Shown: in pieces, positions 45,010 to 54,216 of the stretch
Layout: every line of letters begins with the position of its first letter
Position numbering within the stretch: the stretch's first letter is position 1
Assembly (NCBI RefSeq): GCF_040869045.1
Contig: NC_090319.1
Location: 373,689,601-373,753,600 of the forward strand
DNA length: 64,000 nucleotides
Source: Eurosta solidaginis
Lineage: Eukaryota; Arthropoda; Insecta; Diptera; Tephritidae
Reading direction: 5' to 3'
The notes under the pieces: generated by a model
Database searches by the model: none
Told to the model about the DNA's origin: nothing
The model's input: the letters and a program-made list of their open reading frames with translations, nothing else
Made by a program: the position numbers and the translations under genes

Positions 45010-45741
45010 CACTAATAGATTTTGTTCAAGGTTTGCGTGAGAGCTAAACAATTGAGTGATTTTGTAAATCAAGAATATTCTGCTAGTGATAAAAGAAAAA
45101 TCCCTCGTAAATTTACAGACAAGGAAGTACAGGTCGATAGTTTAAGTGCGACTAATAATTTTAGGATAAATACATTTTTTGTTATTATAGATAAACTTGC
45201 TGCCGAGTTGCAAAAACGAAGTGAAGCGTATAACCATATTATCAACTTATTTAGTTTTCTTAATCAATTATTATTCATAACATCAGGTGATGGAAACTAA
45301 AGCACCAAATTTGATAAAAGTTTATTCGGATGATTTGAAAAATTACTTATTATTAGAACTCAAAGAGTTTATACCCCGCTTGGAACTACAGCCCAAAGGT
45401 TTTTTCTCTAAAGAACAGAAAAATTATATAACGAAACAGAACAAATTCTGTGCCCTTTGCAAGTTCTTAATTGGATTGTAAATGTGAACTTGATCGAAGT
45501 ATTCCCGAATATCTACATCGCTTACAAGATTCTGGTTACGATTCCAAGAGCAAACTGCGAGTCCGAAAGGTCATTCTCGGTTTTAAAAAGAATAAAAAAT
45601 ATGTATCGATCAACTATGTTAGATGAACGGTTGTCCGTATTGATGAGGTTAAGCATTGAAGTTGATTTACTTCGATCGATTGATTTTGATGATTTGATAA
45701 GTAACTTTGCCAGAGCAAAATCAAGAAAAAAATATTTTTAA
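45010..45741 (+). pseudogene. hAT transposase C-terminal remnant (ZMYM1-like type)
   Basis: Three frames in succession: 45022-45300, 45287-45481 and 45457-45741. The first has RKFTDKEVQVDSLSATNNFR followed by INTFFVIIDKLAAELQKR, a segment common upstream of the hAT dimerisation domain. The last has IPRANCESERSFSVLKRIKN and MYRSTMLDERLSVLMRLSIE, the hallmark hAT C-terminal dimerisation domain of the ZMYM1/TTF-type group. Two frameshifts and loss of the N-terminal catalytic part make it non-functional. Terminal repeats and target duplication of the surrounding element agree with this call. Confidence 0.85.
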
Positions 45742-46129
45742 TTGTTCAATAATTAATAGTTTTTAATATATAAGTACCAAAGAAAAAACATTTCCGAGAA
45801 TAAATTATAAAAATAATTATAACAGTTTTTATTAAAAAAAAAAATTAAGTTTTAAATAATCAATTAGTTAATTACAAGTACATGGTTTGCCTTAAATAGA
45901 AAGATTGCGCTCCACCTTTATAATTTTAAATCCCAAAATTCTTTTACAAGAGCTGTTGTTAAAGTTTTTTAGTCAAAATTCAACAAGACTATGTCTGTAT
46001 TAAAGAAACAATTGCCTTCTATATTTTGGTCCATTTATATATAGGTAGTCCTTAAAATTTTTTTATCATCTTTTTATTTTCAATTTTTTAGTACTGCCTA
46101 CATAAAGGCGGGGTGAAATTCGTATACGC

Positions 46130-47170
46130 CTGAAAGTCTAAAAGAATCGAGGTGAAATTCTACAACGCTTGCAACACTCAGGAGGCTAGCCATGATAGCA
46201 TGGCCTAATCTTCAAAATAGTTCGACTTGTGCGTTACATAGCTAAAATTTTTTTATCAAACATTGCACTGTCACCGAGTTTTAAACTACATTCAGGTTTG
46301 AAGTCTCTAGATATCTAGGAAGTTAGTTAAAAATCGATTGCAATATTCCCAATTGAAAATTATTTTTCCAATATCTCGATTCGTGCGCCACCTAGCGGAT
46401 TTTTTTGATAAAATATTGCATTGTCACCGGGTTCTGACTTACGGCCCAAATTTCATGTCTCGAGCTCATCGGGAAGTTACTCGAAAATCAATCGCAAGAT
46501 TCCCCCCGTGTTTAAACGATTTGCAGTTATCTTGACTAGCGCGACACCTATTGGAACTTTGTTCTCTATAAGTTGTATTGTCACAAGGCCTCTATTGCTA
46601 CCTTGCGGAATTTAGTTTTCTGTACATTGTATCGTCACCAAGCCTCGAACTGTGTGCCAAGTTTCAAGTCTCTAGGTCATTGCGAATTTAGTTAAAAATG
46701 GATTGAAATATTCCCAAATCAAAACTAATTTTCTTAATATCTCGATCCATGCGCCACCTAGCGAAATTTTTTTGATCAACTATTGCATTGTCACCGGGTT
46801 CTGACTCACGGCGCAAGTTTCAAGTCTCTAACTCACCAGGAAGTTACTTAAAAATCGATCGCAAGATTCCCTGCGTTTTTTCAGGAAGTTTCGTTTATCT
46901 CGATTCGTCTGCCCCTGGCGGCATTTGGTTTTCCACGAACTGTAGTGCCATCGACTCGAAAACTATGTGCTATGTTTCAAGTCTCTGGATCACCGAGAAG
47001 TTAGTTAAAAGTCGATCGCATAATTTCCATTTTAAAATTAATTTTCTGTATATCTCGATCCGAGCGCCACCTAGCGAATTTTTTTTTTCACTTGCATTGT
47101 AATGTCTCCCAGATCTGAACTATGTTCTAAGTATCAAGTGTCTAGCTCAACGGGAAGTTACCGAAAAAGA
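46130..47170 (+). repeat. Tandem array of the GCGCCACCTAGCGG module
   Basis: GCGCCACC-type words at 46385, 46541, 46751, 46911 and 47064 are each followed by ATTGCATTGTCACCGGGTTC, CAAGTTTCAAGTCTCTA and GGGAAGTTA-type words. Spacing is about 155-160 bp with one 210-bp interval. Single or double units of the same module occur at 7870-8180 and 25680-25870. It lies inside the hAT element. Confidence 0.8.
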
Positions 47171-47819
47171 CTTTTCCGTAGGTCAAAAATTCGTATGTGC
47201 AAACTTGAAAGGGACTTATCGAAAGTAAATGCCTTAATAGATAATTACATTATTTTTCCCACAAATAAGTTTTATTAAATTAATCATTTTATTTGGAAGA
47301 TTTATAACATCTTTTTGTTGGGTTATTTGTTTATTTAGTATAATAACAAATCTTAATTTGAAAATTCCTATCAAAAAATTTCCAAGCTAAACAAAGCGAT
47401 TCTAGTCGAAAGGAAACCGACGTGTTCTCAATTTCGATCGATCGATTTTTGCGATTTTTATGCACAATTGCACGTCTTCTGGCCTCCGCATTTCCGAAAA
47501 CCATTGGTACTGGCATTTTGTTCAAATTTTTGAACAATTTTAATTGTATAAAACCAAATTAAATAAAAACAGCTGTTTCGCTTGATTATCGACTCGAAAT
47601 GAATACGATTCGAAATCGACTTTGTTTCAATCGGAATTGAGAACACCAAAAAGAACTCGACACGGAATCAGCCTCGTTTTACTTTTCAAAACGAGTCGGA
47701 ATTCAGAACAGGCCTGAATATAAAGGTAATAAAATGATCATATTTTGCTCCCCTTAGGTGGGCCCCATATTCGTTTTAGTCCCGGGCCTCGTAAATCTTT
47801 AATACGGCCTGATCTCACC

Positions 47820-49015
47820 GCTTTTTTGTTGTGCCAGTTGTATTGTCATCGTAGACTATTATGAGCTCTTACAAATACGACGACGTCGTGAAGAGCTAAA
47901 CGATGTCTTAACAGCTAAAATAAGACATTAGCACCATAATTGGCCAGCCCTAAAGCACTTATTGAAAGTGAATGAATAAGCGCCATTTAGTATGAATGCA
48001 AAAGCCAAAAAAAATTCCAAATAAACGGACAGGCATCATTATAAACCCGCTAGCAATAGAAGTAGCTGTCAAAAGCATAAAAACCTAACAAAGGTTATGA
48101 ACCTCTTGATGAATGGCTGTCGGCTATAACTAACGCGTCCATATAAAAACAACAATAGGCAGATGGCGCACTTTTTGCATTATCACTCATGTTGTGAATA
48201 TTTAATTTTACTAATACATTTATTTACTCTAAAAAGTCGAAAAGATAGCAAATACTCATACTCATATTAGGGAATGGCCATTTGGATAACAAGCAATGGC
48301 TAAAGTGAATGTAAAATGTTTATGCAGTGAGAGTAGCTTCGAGTATGAGTACTTATGATTCGAAGACGGATGATTAAATATGATTAATTTATTGGACTTG
48401 CATGCACTGAGATTTCTTCGCTCATGTCGCTTTATCTGTCTGTGGATTTTACGTACATATTTCTACTTGACATTGTACGTGTCGTCCTGATATTGTACGT
48501 GTCGTCTTTTATTGGTTCTATTTGTTTGTTTTAACGTGCCACAAGAAAAGTAACTGACCCAACAAATATTATAGTCGAGCTGAAATTTACATTTATTTAT
48601 GTACAAGCTCGAAGCAAAAGAGGGCACGTGTGCATACATCCGACACAGTCCTCCTCTATCGTACATGGCGGACGTGAAACAAAGGTAGGAAAAGGACAGG
48701 CGGTACCATAACAAAAGTTCGAGTACGGAACAAGTAACATAACAAATTCTTCACCGTTAAGTGGCTTTACCTCAAAGAGGAGAGTTACTTTGCGGGCGCT
48801 CCTCTCCCCCATATTTAATAATAGACGGTTGAGACTGACTCACTGAAAACGCTTAGTCAGATAAATCGATGTGGGAGCGGACCGCTATTACAAGCAGAGC
48901 AAAAACGAGAAGGATACGAAATAGACTGCTCTTACCCATAAAGCTTCCTAAGCCTTTGGTGAATATTTTTGCTGTAAAACAACAACAGAAACGAGAAAAA
49001 GCACCTTCGGGCTGA
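47820..49015. other. No recognised gene
   Basis: The minus frame at 48597-48812 (starting MGERSARKVTLLFEV) has no domain I know. A short direct repeat of ATTGTACGTGTCGTC occurs at 48473-48506. Confidence 0.35.
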
Positions 49016-49019
49016 ATAA

Positions 49020-49110
49020 AGAGGCACCGATCATCCGGTATGTTCCGGTAACAATAACTATAAAGGTACTAGCCCGAGCATCTCGGGAACGATTTGGTAT
49101 GACCACTCTC
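49020..49110 (-). repeat. Fragment of the CCCGAGATGGTCGGG repeat
   Basis: GGTATGTTCCGGTAAC and AGCCCGAGCATCTCGGGAAC match, on the opposite strand, phrases at 14640-14660 and 31660-31685. Confidence 0.5.
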
Positions 49111-49325
49111 TCTCCCTCTACGGGGATTGTCGGACAGATCCTTTCTGTACTGTTCGACACTTCTTCTTTTTACTCCTGTGGGAAATGTTCGACAAGCCCG
49201 TTTTGTATCCATTCGGGTAGTGTCGGATATATTCACTTCGTGCCTTTACGGGCATAGTCAGACAAGTCTCTTCTGTTCCCCCATGGGTACTGTCGGACAA
49301 GTCTTCTTTCTACCCGTACTGAAAT
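49111..49325. repeat. Diverged minisatellite, about 6 x 40-46 bp
   Basis: Units start with variants of TGTCGGACAAGTC and end near ACGGG/ATGGG: 49127, 49155, 49186, 49223, 49257 and 49290 approximately. Small frames on both strands derive from it. Confidence 0.6.
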
Positions 49326-49329
49326 ATTT

Positions 49330-50300
49330 TTATTTTTTATACCTTTCATGAACATGAAATGGTATATTAACTTTGGTCCGATATTTTTAACGTTGAGAAA
49401 TATAGAAGATAGGCTCACCATTAAGTATACCGAATTGATCAGGGAGACGAACTGAGGTCATATAGCCATGTCCGTCTGTCCGTCCGTCTGTCTGTTTGAA
49501 CGCAAACTATTTCCTCAAATTTTGAGATATCTCAATGAAATTTGCCACAAGGATGTATTTTTGTATTATATTAGACATTTGTCGGCTCCGGTAGGTTCGG
49601 ACCACTATAACATATATCTCCCATACAACCGATCGTTCAGATAAGACGATTTTGGTCATTCATGCCGCAATTTAGAAAGTATAAACGTGAAACTCGGTGA
49701 TATATATTCTAATATACCGTAGAAGATTTTCTGAAAAAATCACTTTGATCGGAGCTATATATAGTATATATCCCATACAACCGATCGTTCAGATAGAAAG
49801 ATTTTTAGCCATTTCTCCCTTAATTTAGAAAGTATAAACGTGAAACTCGGTGATATATATTATAATGTATCATAGAAGATTTTCTGAAAAAATCAATTTG
49901 ATCGGAGCTATATATAGTATATATCCCATACAACCGACCGTTCAGATAGAAAAATTTTTAGCCATTTCTCCCTTAATTTCCAATATAAAAACGTTAAACT
50001 TGTTGATAGTTATTCTAATATATCATAGAAGATTTCCTGTAAAAATCATTTAGATCGTAGCTTTATATAATATATATCCCATACAACCGGTCGTTCAGAT
50101 AAGGGGGTTTTTTGTCATTTTTTTATATTTATCTTAAAATCGTTTAGGTATGTACATCTGTTCACTATATATTTCTTAACTTATACAGCGCATTATTTGG
50201 AGATTACGAATGGGATAAGATTATTGTTCAGCCCCATTCATGAAAGGTATGAAGTCTTCCGCACAGCCGAAGACAGTCCCGTCCTTACTTGTTTTTGTTG
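49330..50300 (+). mobile_element. Second helentron-like family, element F
   Basis: 5' end TATACCTTTCATGAACATG folds with the following CATGAAATGGTAT. The 3' region has TTCATGAAAGGTATG, an inverted copy of the 5' end. A GTCCGTCTGTCCGTCCG tract lies near 49469-49490. The end is GTCCTTACTTGTTTTT, almost the same as element A. Same module order as elements A-D but different sequence. No coding capacity. Confidence 0.7.
49600..50145 (+). repeat. Internal minisatellite of element F, about 4 x 153 bp
   Basis: CCATACAACCGATCG-type words at 49621, 49773, 49926 and 50079, a 152-153 bp period. Units contain AGAAAGTATAAACGTGAAAC, TAGAAGATTTTCTG and GATCGGAGCTATATATAGTA. Confidence 0.85.
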
Positions 50301-50589
50301 TGTGTTACGACCTTCACCTTTGGGTTTTTCATTTCTCTGCTGTAAGAAGTCCGTCCGTTTCTACTCTGCTAGTTAATAGAGTAAATAACGAAAACAGGCT
50401 ATGTCATTTTTTTTCTTGGATTTCGACGCTTTGTCTTTAGGCGGTTTAGTTCGGCGTAGTGCATGTAATATTGTGGTTATATATAGATAATTATACTAGG
50501 GTGGATCGCAGCAAGAACCCCGACCTCCCGAGTGACTAAGCTCGGTTAACGCAAGCATGCATGCCCGCTCCGAGCTCCCTAGTGTCAGT

Positions 50590-51280
50590 TGAAGACTGGA
50601 GCAAGCAGTATTTATGTTATATATAACAAAAGATTTCATTAATAAAATTGATGCGAAAAATCGGTCGAATTCTTCCTTAGTGCTAGCTAATTTTGTAACA
50701 ACCTTTTCCGCAAGTGAGCCGGCAAGATTTGGAGTGATCCCTTTACCGGTATATACCATCAAATCAGTTCATATTCAGTTTTCTTATTCGCTTGTTTGTA
50801 TATTGCGCGATAAAAATTAACAAACTTTTTGGAAAAAACTCTCTGAATACATTGAATTCGGTAGCCTCTCGTAATAAAATTACCAGAACTTACGGATCTC
50901 TATCCAAAGGCATTTCAAATTTCGTTTCACAGTTTACCTCTTCTCTTATGTGGGTCCAGGTAGCAATGGCAACTGCTTCATTTGCGTCCTTTTCACATAG
51001 TTTTTCTTCCTCTTGAGAAAATGCACCTAAGTTATCGGCTGCTCTTCGTCGTCCGATTCAGAATAGGGAGCATCGCTGCCATCTTCGCCTGCTTCTGTCA
51101 TATTTTCTTCGTCAGACGAAAGCTTATAGCTGCTCTCAGAGGACTCTTCATCGTCGGAGTTTTCGAACAATATGTCTGCCACCTCTTTTTCTGTGTACTT
51201 CTATAAAAAATAAATCCCACATTAAACACATTTTGGGACAATATATCCCACGAATTGAAAGTTTGTATAAAACTCACCAT
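50590..51280 (-). pseudogene. piggyBac-like transposase relic with internal deletion
   Basis: The minus-strand start ATG at 51278-51280 is followed by GTGAGT. A 77-bp intron (51201-51277) ends in TTTTTTATAG, and exon 2 begins KYTEKEVADILFENSDDEE, the acidic N-terminus usual for piggyBac-type proteins. It stops after SESDDEEQPIT. A shifted frame continues (ATWTHIREEV), then EFNVFREFFPKSLLIFIAQY-TNKR, matching the FFTDELLEFIVEETN block. It then jumps to TDLMVYTGKGITPN and GSLAEKVVTKL, the VYTGKG block. The catalytic middle is missing. No TTAA borders were confirmed. Confidence 0.7.
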
Positions 51281-51739
51281 TCTGTATATTTTTTAAATAT
51301 TTTAAGCAAAATTTAAGCAAGAATTGGCAAATTATACACATTATAATGCTTTACACAACGTTGCTAACGGTAAAGACGTACTTTTGACAACTTTTGTCCT
51401 GTTAGATCAGCGAAATTTCCAACCATGCTGTGGCAGACTTGGCCAGTACTGCAAAATCCCATATATGTATTATATGATCAGGGATTTTTATTATAAACAA
51501 AACCCAAAAAAAATTTTTATTACGAATGCAGCTGCAATATTTTGTCCCAGTAGGCGCGAGAGGGTTTAACAAAACAAAATACCCCTTTCCTGCAAAAAAA
51601 CTCAGATGTGGTGTACTATGTGTAAGTACGATCAAGGAAAATAATTCTTACGGAATCTGTTTTATCAAAGAGTTGGTATCCTCTTTGGGTTTATAAAAAA
51701 CTCCATTGTTCTGTTGTAAGAAACAGTTATAATTTTTTT
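51281..51739. other. No recognised gene
   Basis: Overlapping small frames on both strands, none with a known motif. Confidence 0.35.
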
Positions 51740-52025
51740 TTTTTGTACTGTGCAATTAAGTAGTACACCAACAAAACGAAAGACACGTAGTATCATCAAT
51801 TTGGGGAGTGATGTTTGATAATATCTCCCCTTGCGTTTAATGTATTTTCCCCCATCAAAGATGAGTGTATCTATCAAAAGCAAAAAACTTCAACTTCGGT
51901 ATACGTAGGGACTCTGCCTTTCTTCAGAAACATCTGTGTTGAAAAATTAGAACTAACTACGCACAACTTTGGGCAAATATATTTGCTTAAAAACAAAGAG
52001 CTGTTATTGCTATTGTTTTAACAAA
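51740..52025 (+). repeat. Dispersed repeat, partner of 58205-58510
   Basis: Shared order: AGACACGTAGTATCA, GGGAGTGATGTTT, TCAACTTCGGTATACGTAGG, TTCAGAAACATCTGTGTTGA, CTTTTATTGCTA-like end. The partner directly precedes a LINE endonuclease, so this could be that LINE family's 5' region. Confidence 0.6.
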
Positions 52026-52029
52026 AATA

Positions 52030-54100
52030 TTTTTTTTTTTCAATCATAGCTTTATTTTGGATTTGTTTACGATGAGAAACAATAAGAAGAGTTAGTGTTA
52101 TGTATATGCGTATGTGCATTAGGGTGCGTTTCCGGCTAACCAGAGCCGTCTTTTTTTTATTTATTATTTATTTCGAAAGAATTTAATAGTTCTTAAAGCC
52201 AAGTTATTTTAACGGTCAGGGATAAAAATTCAAAATAAATTAAACAATTTTAGGCAAGGATTATAATATGGCCCCAAAATTATCAGAAAAAACATAATTA
52301 GAGTCCAAAAGACTCCAATAAATCTGCAGAAAAAGTGAGAAATGCTCCGAATTTCACTTAAAAATACCCATAAAATGGCCCAATAAAATTTTAATTTTTT
52401 ACTCCTTTCAACGCGTGCGTTTGATTTTTTTTTAAGATTTCCCTTAATTTCGTTCGGGACCGTGCAGGCACTAAATATACATATAATTTAAGCTCTTCCA
52501 AAGCTCCATACCTACATACATACTTATAAGTATTATAAGTTAATATGCTTTTAGAGAAAGTTTTAATAAAATATGAGAAATATTTGTTATCATATACGCT
52601 AAGAGAAGAAACAAAAGATTTTAAAATAATTAATTTATCGGAATCCACCAGTTGAAGCACACGTGTTAAATAAAATCAAATATCTAAAACTGAAGTACCA
52701 CTTTTAAAACACGTATACTAGCACTACTATCGATTTCCCAATTATATTACATTGGAACTTCGTTTAGTTTTATTGAAAATTTATTTGGGTTTATCAAATA
52801 ATACTTACAAGCGATACATATTCATATCGAAAATTTAATGACAATTTTTTTATTTTTGCTTAATTTTTTGCCAAAAAATCATCGAGGTTAAATTTTTATC
52901 TTATAGTCCTTTCCTTAATCTTGTCTTAAATCATATCAATATAAATCTAAGTTCTAAGCTTTATACTTTATGCCTGGGTTGGCCTATCACCATTTGAGTT
53001 TGAACTTTAACATTAAACATTCACAAAATCATAAAAACAAAAAATACAAATAATTGTCTCTAATTGAAGGAAACGTATACTTTAAAAAAGGAGCGAATTA
53101 CTCAAAAGTAAGTATATTACAGGCTCAATTTAAGTGTATCCCATACTTGGTTCGAGGAAATGCTTTTACTAGGGTCACAAGCATATTTGTCATTGGTTTA
53201 AGTACACAATTTACTTAACAAAAAAAAAAAAATTTAGTAGCATATTTCCTTAACTTAATGACTTATATCCTCTATTTTGGTACAAGGCCTACTTAAAATT
53301 AGGAAATAGTTACTTGTTTTTCTTAAATAAATAATAGTAAGTTTTTCCTTTTATTAAGTATGTAACTTACTAAATTTAAGTACATCAATTTCTTTGGCTT
53401 AAGGCAATTCGGCCTTAGTGTAATATTGTTCCCTTCTTTTTCTTAAATTTGTATGGAGCTTCCTAACTTTTAGGGAATCTTTTTTATGAGTGTACTAAAA
53501 CTGCAATCCTTATTAATTTTGTTTGGTTGACATGGGTTTCCGTTGACGCATATATATTGAAAAGATTTTCCTTTATCGCTTGTGCAGTGTGGTTTGCACA
53601 TAAACACATTTTGATGTTGTGCAATCTTTAGGGCTTCAGAACGAAACATGGCACTGAAGATGGCATAAGGGCTAAAAAGAGTATTTTCCAAACTAAATGT
53701 CAGATAGCTGTTTCCATATAAATCAGTTTATATTAATCGAAATCTACCTTTTTCTCAAATTCACTACAATTGTTTTTTAGCAAATTATCGGTTCATCAAA
53801 AGGTTGAGTACCGAATGTGTTGATGGGAGGGGTTTAATTGAGGTTATTATGTTTCTCGCCTGCAGCTAGTCTTTTAGCACATAACTTAGCCTAAGCGGAA
53901 GAGGCCTGTTCAAAAACAGCCTATCCCAGCGAACTTTTGAAAAACGTGTTATTTTAGATGAAAACTCTATTTTAGTATATTTAAGAACATATCTCTTTTG
54001 GACTATGTTTTCATCAGATAAAAGAATTTATTATACCTTCACATGCAATGTGACTTTGTTTACTCATATTGTTAAGAGAGCACATAAAAAATTATTAAAC
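52030..54100. other. 2 kb without a supported gene
   Basis: AT-rich, with (A)n at 53220-53231 and TTAAGTA-type words at 53100-53420. A Cys-containing frame at 53470-53691 (-) is discussed among the findings. It could be the promoter-distal upstream region of the cystatin gene. Confidence 0.35.
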
Positions 54101-54109
54101 ATTTTGTGC

Positions 54110-54140
54110 TATAAAAGGCAGTCCTTGTTCTGAGCTGTCA
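54110..54140 (+). promoter_or_regulatory. TATA box and initiator of the cystatin gene
   Basis: TATAAAAG at 54110-54117 and an arthropod-type initiator GTCAACAG whose A is 54140, 30 bases downstream of the first TATA base. The predicted 5' UTR is about 77 nt long, up to the ATG at 54217. Confidence 0.65.
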
Positions 54141-54216
54141 ACAGTTTTACTTTCTGCTTTGCTCGAAAAACTATCTTTTGAATCCTAAAGATTAAAACAA
54201 AAAACTAATAACAATA

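Larger units (their letters stand above)
44236..47811 (+). mobile_element. Full-length dead hAT transposon, 3576 bp
   Basis: Left end CAGTGGTAGATTAAAGG, right end CTTTAATACGGCCTG. The flanks repeat ATCTCACC exactly (44228-44235, 47812-47819), the 8-bp duplication expected of hAT. Both subterminal regions carry GGGCCC-rich inverted blocks (44273-44305, 47755-47790). Inside lie a broken transposase 3' part (45010-45741) and a tandem array (46130-47170). The transposase N-terminal half is not recognisable, so the element is decayed. Confidence 0.9.
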
